Shown here one piece after another: positions 44,125-56,100 of a DNA stretch of 64,000 nt (the stretch's first letter is position 1; each line of letters starts with the position of its first letter). This DNA comes from Podocnemis expansa (lineage: Eukaryota; Chordata; Testudines; Podocnemididae): the NCBI GenBank assembly GCA_007922195.1, contig ML682005.1, positions 35,335,762 to 35,399,761 on the forward strand, in the 5' to 3' direction. Below the pieces are notes generated by a model. It was not told the origin of the DNA and did no database searches. It saw only the letters and a list, made by a program, of their open reading frames with translations. A program made the position numbers and the translations under genes.

Positions 44125-44709
44125 TCAGAGGGGTAGTTATGTTGGTCTTCTTCAGCAAAAACAGACAAAGAATCCTCCGGCCCTTTAAAGACTAAACATT
44201 TATTTATCACACAAGCTTTGTGTGGGCACAATCCCAAGATGAATGAAACAGAAAATGTAGCATGTTAGCTATAAATATATACATACAGAGAAGGGTGCAT
44301 CACAAGGTCAGTTCAAACAGTTCCAAAGGGATAGACTGCTAGCCTATCTCTGCTGTTTTCATTCAAACAGATTACAGTGTGAAACTTCTGAACTAGAATT
44401 TATATGCAAACTAAATACCTTCAGACTGGGTTTGAATATAGACCTTGAATGGCTAAGTCATTACAAAAGGTGATTTCCTCTCTATTACCCTTCTTAGCTC
44501 CTTCTTAATGCTCTTGCTTTCCCCCTTCAAGACTGTTCTAATCAAACAGTTTATTTTCCATCCTTTTCTGCATGTATATATTTACAGCTAACATGCTACA
44601 CTTTCCATTCCATTCATCTGATGAAGTGGGATTGTGCCCACATCAAGTTTGTGTGATAAATAAATGTGTTAGCCTTTAAAAGTGCCACAGGACTCTTTGT
44701 TTGTTTTGC
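44125..44709 (+). mobile_element. Penelope-like element with opposed 3' tails and exact 12-bp TSD
   Basis: A minus-strand PLE tail at the left (44125-44235) is followed by internal sequence and a plus-strand tail at the right (about 44620-44709). In between, at about 44395-44450, tatatgcaaactaaataccttcagactgggtttgaatatagacc corresponds to the C-terminus of the GIY-YIG protein at 26215-26265, now degraded. Flanks caaataatattt are identical at 44113-44124 and 44710-44721. Confidence 0.85.
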
Positions 44710-44721
44710 CAAATAATATTT

Positions 44722-47700
44722 GTTTCCCTTGCCCCTGGGCTCCTGACTCCTGCCTACCAACACTTCAGTATCAGGTATTCTAAACTGTGCATGGTAAAAA
44801 TGTCACTCTTATTGACTCGGTGTGGCAGGCTTAGCACTTCAAAAGCCCAGTCTGCAAGTCATTGAGTGGCTCTCAGGGGTAAAGAACTTTGATTAATAAC
44901 TAATTGGTTCTGGAGGGAAAGTTTAGGGCCACCCCAGCTCATGCAAACATCTAATAAAATAAGCTGCACTTTTACCTTTTCATAAGTTGTTTGATAATTA
45001 AATCTGAGTTTTGAAAATATTCCACGATTCCCACACTGGATCATTAGAACTCGAGAAAGAAGAACATACATACCTTTGATCAGAGATTTTAGGCAGACAA
45101 CCCTTCACACTAAAACTCTGGAAACCTCTGGTACTCATGGACATTTTTAGATAGCCTTGAGGCTTAATGAATACTCATGAGCAGCAAATTTAGAAATCAG
45201 CAAATCACATTCATCTTATTATTTGACCAGCTCTACCATTTATGGTAATAGGACTATAATTTGGTAAGATGTTGGATGTCGCTTTGATAATATTTTAGCT
45301 GAGGATTAGTTTAGAGAAATGCAGCCAAAACCAAACAAAAACAAAACAAAATCCCTTGAATATTGTTTGGTTTCTAAAGTTTGGTGCATTAATAGTTTCA
45401 CTACATTTTTTTAAAAGTTCTTTTCATTAGCATATATTGGAAATATTTTAAAGCACTATCATTCACATTAATGTACATAAGATAACTTTGTTATTGGCAA
45501 GTAGGAATTCCACTTCAACATTTGTGCATGGGTGCACAGAAAATAGTTCATCATCTCCACAGATAGGCATACAAGATAATTTTTCTAGTGTGACAGTCTT
45601 TTTGCAGCATAGTCTCCCACTAGGACATAACTGGGTTCTGAAAAAGACACACAGCAAAAACACCTCTGGTGACCACTTGTGGATAGTCATAAATCTGTTG
45701 GCACAACATTGACGGTACCGCCAAAGTTTCATGGCTTAGTAGTTGCTGCCACAACACTGATGGTACCGCCAAAGTTTCATGGCTTAGCTGGCAATATTTT
45801 AACACGTCATGGAAAATGTCAGAACATTTAAGAAGTTTTGGGCAACATTCTGCAGTGTCAAGCACAGCACAACACAAACCTGAAAACTAACTCAATCTTT
45901 ACCCTACTCTTGTTCAGAAAACACTCATTCAGGCTTGATATTTCAAGTCACCTGTCTTCTTAGTGGCCTTCTTTTACTAGGGAATGGAGAGCTCATTCTC
46001 TCAAAAATCTCATCCCTTTGCCTTGGACTGGAAAATTCACTTGTGGCCCTTGAGGGGATAAGAAATCATGCAATGTCTATCATCAGACAAACAGACATCA
46101 GTCTCCAAGTGACAGAATAAGATCCCTCCTTCCCTTTTGGATCTGGCTAATTCTCACATGGAATCCAAACTCAAAGGGCATAGCTTCACTGCAGTGAGAA
46201 ATGTGCCTCCTAGCCTTGGTAGTGGGACTTAGGCTACTGCACCCAAGATAGCAGTAAGGACATTGTGGTATTGCTGGACGTTCGGGTATGCATGAGCTTG
46301 AGTGGCTAGCCCAAGCCTCCACCAATGCCAAATCATTCACACTACTACCTTTAGAATGCTACCTCAGGCAGAAGTAGCATGGAGTCTGCATCCCCCAGGC
46401 TGCCATGTAGACATATCCATAGTGGCCATACACAGATAGGCTACCATCTGGGCCAGGCTCCAACCTCAGACTCTTAACCAGCCAGAAATAAATAGAGGTG
46501 AAAGCCTGCCAGCTCCCTAGCACCCCATGGCTCCAAGATGGTGGAATGGCCTTTTCACCTTGTTGTAATGTGGAGATAGGGCTCCATACAGGCAATTAGC
46601 ACACCACACCTATTGTCATCTCTGTCCCTCAACCTGTCGCCTCCAGAATGTTATTTTCTGGCTAAGAAGTGGCTCCTTCCTCTATTATCTACTGGCTAGA
46701 GTTAAGGAGCCTTGAATGAGAAGGAATCAGTCAGTATTTCCACTCAGGGTTGTAACACCTGGGCCAGGGTGAGGCAAGAGGCACCGTGAGTATTGCCAAC
46801 ACAAAGCATTGCAAAATCCTGTCACACCTCCCCAAAATCGTGATATTTAAAGAAAATATATTGAGTCGTTTTTATATGCCCCCTGGTTTCTGAGTTTTTA
46901 CAGTTCATTAAGGTCACATTTTCAAGTTTTTCTTAACAAAAATGACAGTTAGAAACTTACTTCAAAAAAAAAGGCTGAGATGTCACCTAATCACAGGTCT
47001 TCAAGAACTGGAGCTATAAGAGGAATGTCAAAAATTGCAAAAGAAGTCAACATCACCAACGTCAGGATAAAAGCGATCTTATCATTCTATAAATACAATA
47101 AAGACAAAGCAGGATCAGTCCCTCTGAGGAATCACATCTCCCTGAGTACTTTGCTTTTTACTGGTTTCCTTTTTTGGTAAAATGGAACACGCTCTGGATA
47201 AAGGCATATGATTTCCTGCACTGTGTGGGAAAGTTAACAGCTCTAATGCAGTGTAGGTAAAATAATTATAGATTGTTACAGTGTCACTTAAAACTGGAAT
47301 GTGTGGCATATTTCATACTGCAGGTGAGTGAAAAGTTTTAAAATAGATCCAAACTGTTTAGCCATTCCTCCTTGATGAAGGGCCTACTGGCATAAGAAAA
47401 TTATTTCAAAGTATTCTCTTGATTTTAACTTATTTTAAATTTTTTCAACCCTACAAATAATCCATAAGATGAATTGCAATCACTATATTTAATCTTAATA
47501 TATACATCAGGGTCAAGGTGCCACCCACACCTATGTTTGCTCTGGAGACAATGGAAGCAGTATGATTCAGTTTCACAAGGAGTTTGACCCTCTGCTTAGT
47601 GCAGAGCTCAATGCAGCAATCTTCAGAAAGAGAGGGACTGAGCAGAAGGGCAAATCTAAGAAAAAAGGAACTTGTAGAAGAAACTGGGACAGAGATAAGT

Positions 47701-48014
47701 AGGCATGGGTCCTGTGTTAAAAACAGTATGTGATTATATAGTTAAATACTATCATAATTCACAAAGGATCAAATTCAGATTGCACAATCAACCTAAATTC
47801 TGGCGTGGCTTAATTTCTGAGTATGTGACTTTGCAACCTGAATGTTCTTTTAATGTATTTGTGGGTGGGTGGGTGTGTGGGTGATGATATATTTACAGTG
47901 TTTAGGGCTATGAAAAACAGTAACAGTATGTCTCAGATCCCCCAAGGTGAGCTTGCCTCTGACCTGCAGTCTCTCTGGGAATCTCTCTCTTTTAACGTTA
48001 GGCCCTAAGCTTCC
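44722..48014. other. Unassigned stretch with a local duplication and possible DNA element
   Basis: No supported gene. A 48-bp duplication lies at 45703-45790. At about 46165-46410 the strings gcatagcttcactgcagtgag and gctgccatgtagacatatcc could be eroded ends of another 'gtctacact' element. A (GTGG)n-like run lies near 47863-47882. Confidence 0.4.
45703..45790. repeat. 48-bp direct duplication
   Basis: acaaca(t/c)tga(c/t)ggtaccgccaaagtttcatggcttag occurs twice, starting at 45703 and 45751, with few differences. Confidence 0.9.
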
Positions 48015-48028
48015 ACTTTCTGTGAGAG

Positions 48029-48234
48029 TTCCAAAGGGGGTAGCCCTGTTAGTCTAGTTCTAGTAAAACAAACAAGGAGCCTTGTGGCACTTTGAAAAAC
48101 TAATGAATTTATTTATCACATGAGCTTTCATAGGAGAAAAATTCCACTTCATCAAATGCATGAAGATGGGGAACTTGCAGAATGGGAGGAAAAGAAATGC
48201 AGGAAAATGGAAGTCATAGGATCAGAGAGACTTA
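48029..48234 (-). mobile_element. Truncated Penelope-like element with exact 14-bp TSD
   Basis: Minus-strand PLE 3' tail: ttccaaagggggtagccctgttagtct, ccttgtggcactttg, catgagctttcataggag, then the upstream segment cttgcagaatggg and ggaagtcatagg also present at 60680-60725. Flanks actttctgtgagag are identical at 48015-48028 and 48235-48248. The copy is 206 bp, 5'-truncated, and lacks the inverted second tail. Confidence 0.85.
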
Positions 48235-48248
48235 ACTTTCTGTGAGAG

Positions 48249-48488
48249 AGAACTCTAGAGCAGCATTACTCCAAGTCTGTGTTCAAGCCTCAGCACTGTT
48301 GTTTTTCACTCGGTGTCTTCAGAAAGTACAAACAAACTTCAACTCCTATTGGAAACTTTACTTTTTGGGAGCAGTGCAACCAACAAGTGTGTGCAGCCTT
48401 TTCAATACAAGACAGCCTTTGTTAGGCAACTAAAATACATTATTTTAAGGTCTTTAGGTAAGAATGGATAAGCACAACCTGCCTCTCT
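48249..48488. other. Unassigned stretch
   Basis: No gene or element is recognised. Confidence 0.4.
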
Positions 48489-48490
48489 GA

Positions 48491-48842
48491 GAGGGCTGGA
48501 TTAAGGAAGGGGCTATAGGGGCTGCAGCCCCTGGCCTAGTCTTAATGGAAGCCCTGTGGCCCCTCAAGAATTCAGGCCCTGCCTGAGCGGAGGGCTGCTG
48601 TTGTTCACTTTTACTGGCTTCCCTGCCAAGCCCTGGGACAGGACAGGCAGGAGTTTGGCAGCCCCAACCTCTGGCCCATCTCCCCCCCCCCCCCCCAAAC
48701 CCAGCAGTGCGGGCCTGCAGAACGCCCCTGCCGCTGGGGAACTATGCCAGCCCACAGCCCCCTCTGCTGTCCCCACCCTCAGGCAGGATACCATGGCAAT
48801 GGGAGGGAGCCCCTGCCCCCCCTGAGCCTTGATCTGGCCCTG
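48491..48842. mobile_element. GC-rich DNA element with 'agggctggattaagg' ends
   Basis: gagggctggattaagg at the left and ccttgatctggccctg at the right are inverted relatives. The 350-bp interior is GC-rich and contains a C16 tract (about 48681-48696). The TSD is weak. Confidence 0.5.
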
Positions 48843-48961
48843 CTCCGACCCCAAAAGAGCCACAATTCCATCTCTCCCACTACCAGGGCCGTCCCTAGGG
48901 GGGGAGCAGGGCCCAGGGTGAATCAGTTTGTGCGGGGCCCCCCATTTTAAACTTTGCAGTG

Positions 48962-49510
48962 CAATGTTCCCTCGAAGCCAGTGGTTCCCAACCTGTGGTC
49001 CGGGGACCCCCAGAGGTCCACAGACACATTGCAGGGGGTCTGCGGAGCCTCTCCCTACCCAGGGCCGGAATCCAGCTACAGCCCTGATGCTCCCTGCCAG
49101 GGCTGCCTTTCCCCATCTGTGGCTGTCTCCTGGCAAGGGAATGGAGCCACAGCAGCTCCCCAGCAGGGGCAAGGGCAGGGGACCACAGCTGCCATGGTTC
49201 AGCTCCCCGGTGGCGCAGGCAATGGTGGTGGCAGTGCTGCTCATCAGCTGTCCCCCTGGTGCGGGCCAGAGTCTGCCCATGCAGGCCAGATTACATCATC
49301 AGCTGGGGGGGTCCACAAAGATTTTTTTTTGTTACAAAGGGGTCACCAATCTGAAAAAGGTTGGGAACCACTGCTCTAAGCCGATGATGCAGCTGAGCAA
49401 GTTCCCCACTGGTTCTCCAGGCCCCAATGGTCTTCTTCCCTGCTGCCTGCTGGCTCCCCAAGTGCACCCATAACTTGTTCAGCTGCATCATCAGCTTAGA
49501 GGGAACACTG
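48962..49510. mobile_element. DNA element with 'cagtgttccctctaagctgatg' ends, split by a hAT insertion
   Basis: The left end caatgttccctc(g/t)aagc is interrupted after 17 bp by the element at 48979-49373 and resumes as cgatgatgcagctgagcaagtt; the right end aacttgttcagctgcatcatcagcttagagggaacactg is its inverted copy. Without the insert the unit is about 145 bp and almost wholly a long inverted repeat. Its own TSD is ambiguous. Confidence 0.65.
48979..49373. mobile_element. 395-bp hAT-type element
   Basis: Ends CAGTGGTTCCCAACC and GGTTGGGAACCACTG are perfect inverted repeats. Flanks ctcgaagc (48971-48978) and ctctaagc (49374-49381) form an 8-bp TSD with one mismatch. These ends are typical of a very widespread amniote hAT family. 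The interior includes a T9-10 tract and GC-rich sequence without transposase. Confidence 0.88.
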
Positions 49511-50170
49511 GGCAATGTCATAATTTTTCTTTAATAAAATCATAGATGTCTAGCCCTCAGGCTAAAAAGTTGCAGAGAGAAGCAGAAAAACATGACCTGA
49601 CTTTATCCTAAAGGCTCAAAACCCAGAAGTCAAAGAAAATAGCTTCCCCTCATTTATTATTTCTTTAAACATCTCTTTAATTTTAAGTGAGTTTTAATGA
49701 TATATTTAAGCCAGACTTGTGACTATTTTTGATGTTTGGGGTAGGCAATACTGAATGTGTCATGGTGATATTTCATCAACCTCACAGCCAAGTGGACAGG
49801 AGCATCAGGAGGTACTCTTCTTTGTGGTTCTGGTTTTCTGTTCAAGATGGGCACACAATTTTACAAGTTTAATAATTTTTCTTAGATCAAGTTTTTATTA
49901 AATTGAAAATTCAGAGAGAGACAGAGAGATGCTATTTTTGGATAATATCAAGAAATAAATCCAGGTCCTCTCTCACCTTAAAGCACTGGATTCCAACTGT
50001 CTAATGCATGTTATTTCCTTTATGCTGCCTGACTCTCTCCTTTCCCATCTTGTTTTAATATATGTATTCATACATTCCTCATTGCTTTGCAGGTGATCTA
50101 AGTAATGAAACTCAGGTACTGTTTGAGGATGAGAGGAAGAAACAAGGGACCTTTGGCCTCCTCTCAGATA
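49511..50170. other. Unassigned interior of the 48884-50999 element
   Basis: No gene or further element is recognised; AT-rich compared with the element ends, so it may itself be an unrecognised insertion. Confidence 0.4.
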
Positions 50171-50174
50171 CCCT

Positions 50175-50345
50175 GATGTAAAACAAACAAGAAGTCTTGT
50201 GGCACTTCTAAAGATTTTAAAGATTTTAAAAATTTATTTATTTGTTAGCTGTAAAAGTGCCACAAGACTCCTTGTTTGTTTTACATCCAGGATTCCTTGT
50301 TTGTTTCGCTAAACTAGACCCACACAGCCACAGCTGCTTTCCTCT
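50175..50345. mobile_element. Penelope-like element remnant with opposed tails
   Basis: gatgtaaaacaaacaagaag...cttgtggcactt at the left mirrors aagtgccacaagactccttgtttgttttacatc ending at 50287, then a full tail terminus (ccttgtttgtttcgctaaactagacccacacagccac) follows to about 50345. No coding sequence; TSD not resolved. Confidence 0.65.
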
Positions 50346-51159
50346 TTGCCATGCTTTGGAACTGGTGGTCTGACTGCAATCAGTGACAATGGGGCTTATT
50401 TACAGTGCAGAAGGAAGGACAAAAAACTTCTTTAATGTGTTGATTGGTGGCCATTAACCCTAAAAACCCAGTATTTCCATATGAGTGCTAGCCTGGGGTC
50501 TTCTCTCTCAGGTGTAATAGATCATTATCTGCACAGAGAAGTTTGTTCAAAAAGATATCCCTGAAGACTGAAAACTCTTGTTAAGTGTAGAAGGAAAGAA
50601 GTTCCTTAATATCTTGAATGCCTTCTAGAGATGCTGATGTAAATTCAAAGAGCAGGTCCTGTTTTGTAAAGGTTGGGGATGTGACATTCTCCTGACTTTG
50701 TCCCCATTTGCTTGACTGAGGCCGGCTCCATAAGTTTTATCTCAACACTTGCCCTTTCTCTTCCCCTCAGGGAGCAGTTTTGGGAAGGTGGCTACTTAAG
50801 TGAAGAGTTACTGTAAACAAACGCTGCCTGTCTGAATTCCCTTCCCCCTTCCCTGACCAGCAGGAGCTGCTCCCTGGGCAGGCTAGCTCCTCACCTTGAA
50901 GAAGGTCCCTGCTCCCTTACTCCCACCAGTTGTGTGGGCCCCCCAAAGCGTGAGGCCTAGGGTGGTTGCCCCTTTTAGCCCCCCTTAAGGATGGCTCTGC
51001 CCACTACACTGAGAAAGAGAGTTCTTATCACACTTGTCTGACTAGAAGTAGCCAAAAAGAGATTATTTATTTAAGACTAAGTTTTGTCCTGAAGTCAAAC
51101 CAAATGTCAAAAACTTTTTCATGGAAGGAGGTTCCAAGAGAAAAAAAATGTATTTTGGG

Positions 51160-53183
51160 TAGGGTTACCAGATGTCCAGCAAAAGGAGGACATGTCCTCC
51201 TTTTTGCCCTGCTGTCCTCCATCCTCCAAACATTTCAGAAAAAGTGCAATTTGTCTGGCTTTTTTCCGGATGCCTGGGGCAACACTGTAAAAATACAAGG
51301 GCACACCAGCCCGCAGCTCCCAAACATATTCCCCTGCTGCTCAGCCCAGCAGCTGCAGCACCTGGTGGGGTTGGGAATTTGGAGATGGTCCCTTGCTGGC
51401 CCCTGCATGTCAATAGGCAGTGAAGAGAGCCGACTGGCTGGGGGCGGGGCTGGCTACAGCCAGGGACATGATTTCACTTTGCCTCCTTACTTCTGCTCCT
51501 CACCCCCAGCTTCCTTCCAGGCTCCGGCTCAGGTCTGCTCACCTCCCATCCCCTGGATTTTGGGGAAGGCTTGATCTTATTTTTTGGAGGGGCTGGGGCT
51601 TTTCTGCAGCTTGATGGGGTGCCCTGTGGCTGCTTCTTCACTTTCTGCATTGCTACCCTGCTTTCTTTAAAGTTTCTGGGGAGGTTTCTTTCAATAATGG
51701 CTCAGCTAAGCCAGATCTTTATTCCTCCTAATGGGGATTGGCTTTTTGTAACAAATCTTTTGTTTATAGGTCAAGGAAAGTTCACTTTGGATTGTGAGGA
51801 GGTTTGAATGCATATGATTTTCCTTTTCTCAGTTTGCTTCTCCTTTCCAAGATGAGATTAGTCCCCTATAGATGTATCCTTAAATTTTATTAAGATGCAC
51901 CGATGTGCAAGTATTACACATGCTAAAGTGCGTGCTAAGCTGGGCCAGATCCTGTAGTTTAAATGAAGTCAGTTAGAAATTTGACTGAGCAAGGATTTCA
52001 ATATTTGTCCCTTTGTTAGTAGTTTATCAAATCACAGAAAACAAGCAGCTTAGTTTTGCGTTTTGCTTATATAGTCGATGCTTATTTTTATTTTACTTTT
52101 AGGGAGAGTGTTTCTTTTGGTATATTTAGGGAAAAAACTGATCATGGCATCTAAGAATAGGTGCTGTTGTTTTGTGTGGAGCATTTTATAGTCAAAAAAA
52201 TCTAATTCTAATCTGCCCCCCCCCCCCATTTGACATGTATTCCACATAAAAGCAAACAGAAAATGTCAACTGTCATAAAAGAGATATATCTCCATCTGTG
52301 GTTTATGGTGGACATAGTAGGATACGATATCTAGAAATTTGCATTTTATGTAAAAACTTATGTTTCAGGCAGGTCTGCACATAAAAACCAGCACCTCTCA
52401 CTTCTGATTTCTCCTTGCCTGTGTGTGTAAAACTTAGCTTGTCTGTGATTTTTTTTTAAATACTGCACAGTGAAGCTCAAAACTGAGGCTAGATGGGGAT
52501 TTCCCTACACTCCTCCTGCACCCGTCCCAGTTGTTAGCTAATAAGTGTTATACCAAATCAGTGAGCACTCCTTACACCCTTCAGATCTCCCCCTGTACCC
52601 CCCTAATTTCATGTGTTGGGGAGAATACTGCCAACAGAATTTACTTTTCCTTTAGAAGCCAACACCACAAATTCAACCAGACTTCATGGAGTCAAGGGCC
52701 TGTTCCTCCATGTGTCAAACAATGAGAGTGAACTCTGTGAAGAACTTACTGTCTTAAAACTGATTTCAATTTTGTCCATACTTACTACACTCCATTGCAA
52801 CTCATAATGTAAAAATATCAATCTGGATAGGAGTTCTCTGGTGTGATTCTCCTTGCACCTTGATATAAGTATTAAATACTTAATTTTGTGACACCTTAAA
52901 GTGGCTGGCTTTATGGTTACTTTAATGTGAAGATGAAAAATACTTAAGCCATTCATTTGATATTCCTGAGCTGCTGTTCTTCCAATTCATCTCACACAGT
53001 AACTAGGGGCTAGACAGATTTCTCTGGAGTTGGATGATCAATGGGGCAAGCATTTGGGGGAGGGCAGTGGCTGAGTGGAAGAAGGGGGCCTGGGTGGGGC
53101 CCCGGTTGTTTGTGTGTCCTCCAATGTCCTCCTTTTTGTACTTCCCTGTTCTCCTTTCCATGCTTTGCTATCTGGTAACCCTA
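51160..53183. mobile_element. hAT-type element with perfect 8-bp TSD
   Basis: Ends tagggttaccagatgtcc and tatctggtaaccct(a) are inverted repeats; both flanks are attttggg (51152-51159 and 53184-53191). The outer parts (51160-51600 and 53040-53183) are similar in style, with 'gtcctcctttttg' near both ends. The middle (about 51620-53030) is AT-rich, has no recognised coding capacity, and may be a separate insertion or a degraded internal region. Confidence 0.78.
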
Positions 53184-53191
53184 ATTTTGGG

Positions 53192-56100
53192 AAAACCATA
53201 GTGGATTTTTTTGGCTTACCCGCTACCCTCAGGGAAGACTGTAAATTGGCAAGAGCTTTATAGCACAGCTGCTGGACCCAAGCACTCTGCCTCCTACCCC
53301 TCCCCTCACTTTTGGAAGCCAGAGAAGCACCATCTCCCACAGCTGGTTGGGAGGCAAAACCCCCAGGACTCAGCTTCTCTAGCTTCTGTTTCATCAGAAA
53401 ATTTCCAACCAGCTCTTCTCTGGAAACCTCCATTTTTTGTTCTAGATGCACTGATTTCACATGGCTAGTAATCATTAAAAGTTCATGCCAAAGCTATTAG
53501 CTTCCATTTTATCTGTGGGGCTGCTCTGTTCATATCCTGTCAGTTCCGGATAGTTCATTCATACCAAATCAAGCCTGGCTTACATTAATAATTCAGACTG
53601 GCATAATTACTTTCCTCAGGACATGAAAAATTCACACCCTTGAATGCTATGGTTACACCAGACTAACCCTTAGACATGGCTTCCATTAGCCTAGCTATTG
53701 CCACTTGGAAAGGTGTTGTTTCTGTGGTGACTGAGAAACCATTTCCAGTGCTGTAGTGCATGTCTATGCTATGGGATTACACCTATGTCAATGTGGCCCC
53801 TATCATATAGACAAGTCCCCAGACATGCCCACATGACCAGCACCCATCTGGCCCTTATGCTTCTGTTCCATGGAAGACACCAGAAGCATCTGGTCGTTAT
53901 GTTATTGTCCCTTCAGTCCTAATATATAATACAAAAAGTAAGTTAGAAAACTGAGTCAATGCATATTTTGTCATAAAAACAGTGTAGTGATTTCTCACAT
54001 TGTCTATGCATAACATTATAAAGTGAAAAAGGGAAAAACAGCAACTAAAAATGAAGAGTATACGTGAACAGTCCCATAATATTTCCTTAAACAGTTTCAA
54101 GATGAAGGTCAAAAGGAGGGGGTGGGAGATCTAGTGAACTTTCATCTAGCTGTTCAGATAGCCACAGAAGTGGCTGGACTCCTATACCAGTCAAAAAATC
54201 CATTCTGCCTCTTTCTGTGTTTCTCATAGCCTGATATTTAGAAAATGCAATTTTTGTCTCTTGAAAGAAACACACCAAATTATCCCTTTTACAGTAACTT
54301 GATCATGAACCATTAGAGAGAGAATGCATTTTACTTTTCCAGTTTAAAAGAGATTATTGTCATACTTTCAGCTGAACAAGAACACAGTAAGTGGCGAACT
54401 GGGAAACAGAGAAAAGACATTTCAGCCATGTGCACTGTTCAGGAACAAGCTTAAGAAACTGACTAAACCCTCACAGGAAGACAATGAAGGAGATGGACAA
54501 ACAGAATGCAAAAAGTAAATGATGTGGCAATGAGGCTGTAAGCTTTCAATAAGCAGGTAAAGTAATTCCCTTTACTTTTTATGTTTTTCCCCCGCTTTAT
54601 TGCTTTGGTGCAAATCCTTCATATAATTTTTGATGCCTTAGTTGTGTGAAAGGATGTAGGTTTCAGTCAGCATTGAATTCAGTAATTCTATTTTAATTCA
54701 AGCTATTGACCACATTTTTAAAGCAATAGTCAAAACTACAGACATCTTAAAGAAGCTAGCACCGAATTATGGCAACTTGAGAACTAAAATATTACTTTTG
54801 AGAAAATTTCAGCTATAGATGTCTAAGAGTTTTACAAATCCAGTTACGTACCTTTCTCAGCTTCAGTATTTCATTTTCTCCTAATTCCTCCCCCCTCCAT
54901 ATACAGATAAACGTCTCCCCCAGCCTCAAAAAACAGGGCACTGCTTTCTTCTCTGACTGTCTCCGTCTTTCCCACATCTACCTTTTATCTTTAGACTAAT
55001 TTACAGCCAATGCACTAACATCCTCAGTGCAGCTGCTGGATGGTGCCAATCTGGCTTCCTGCCAAACTACCCTCACCCAAGCATCTAATGATATGTGCCT
55101 GACCTAGGATGACCATAGATCTCTTTTGACCCCTTTTTTCCATCCTGTCCTGGGTGCCCCTACTTCTTTGCCAAAACTGGGTATTCTTTCCTGGCTTGTG
55201 CAGGCAGGGCTGCCTGCCAGCAGCAGTGGGGAAGTGATCAGAGCTGACCCCTAGGCAGCAACCACGATTCTCCAGCTGCAAGCCATGTTCAGGTCCATGT
55301 CCTGCCCCCTCCCTGGCAAAACACAAAACAAACAAACAGGTATTGTGGAATAAGTGGATTAAGGAGGGGATTCCTCCTCTTTCAAGGCCCTGACTTGAGG
55401 CAAAAGCCTCTGTTAGAGTAATGGGTGGAAAAGCTAATACCCCCACTGACTCTCCACTACCCTCGTCTCCAAGGATGCTATTCAGTAGCTGTAATGGTAA
55501 TTCATATTTACACATCTGTGTGATTAGTCTAACTGTATGTCACATCTTTAGTGCAATAAGAGTACATTAGTCTCTGTGAGAAGGGAAACACTTGTGCTGG
55601 GATTGATTTAGGCTTTGATCTTCTTCTAGATTATTAATTTAGTCCATGTTTCCTGATTACAGGTGACATATATATTGTCTATGATAAAATTTTTGCTTTA
55701 TGGGTATTAATTTATGCCTGTCATTTCCAATGCCTGAAGTCTCTTCTGTAATATCATTCCTTTAGTCTGCGGGCCACTAAAGGTATTGTGCTAAAAAAGG
55801 GTGACCTCTACCATTTTGCAATTTATGATATGGCTGGAATATTTTCTCTCTTCTATTTTGCTAACACTTAGACTAATAGGAAGCTACAGTTATGTTCACT
55901 AATGACATGAGAAATCACTCTATGATGTCATTAAATATTCAATTCCATACTTAGGAGAAGAGATCAAACAGGATTTATTGGAAACATTATGTGTGATCAG
56001 ACCACTTGCCTGAGAAGAATAAAACTATGAAAGAAATTCAGCAAGACACAAGAAAAGGTTCTGGCATTTCCCAGCAGCGTACTTCCCAAATTTCAACACA

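Larger units (their letters stand above)
48884..50999. mobile_element. hAT-type element with perfect 8-bp TSD, carrying nested insertions
   Basis: Ends cagggccgtccctagggg and ccccttaaggatggctctg are inverted relatives, and both flanks are cccactac (48876-48883 and 51000-51007). The 2116 bp between include a 'caatgttccctc' element (48962-49510) that itself carries another hAT-type element (48979-49373), and a PLE hairpin (50175-50345). No transposase is recognised. Confidence 0.75.

Noticed and set aside
48564..49473. Frames of 141-238 residues across the nested GC-rich elements
   Set aside because: They cross several element boundaries, so they cannot be one gene.
55104..55330. Possible further DNA transposon related to the element at 51160
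   Set aside because: Only one end-like string is visible; there is no mirrored partner or TSD.
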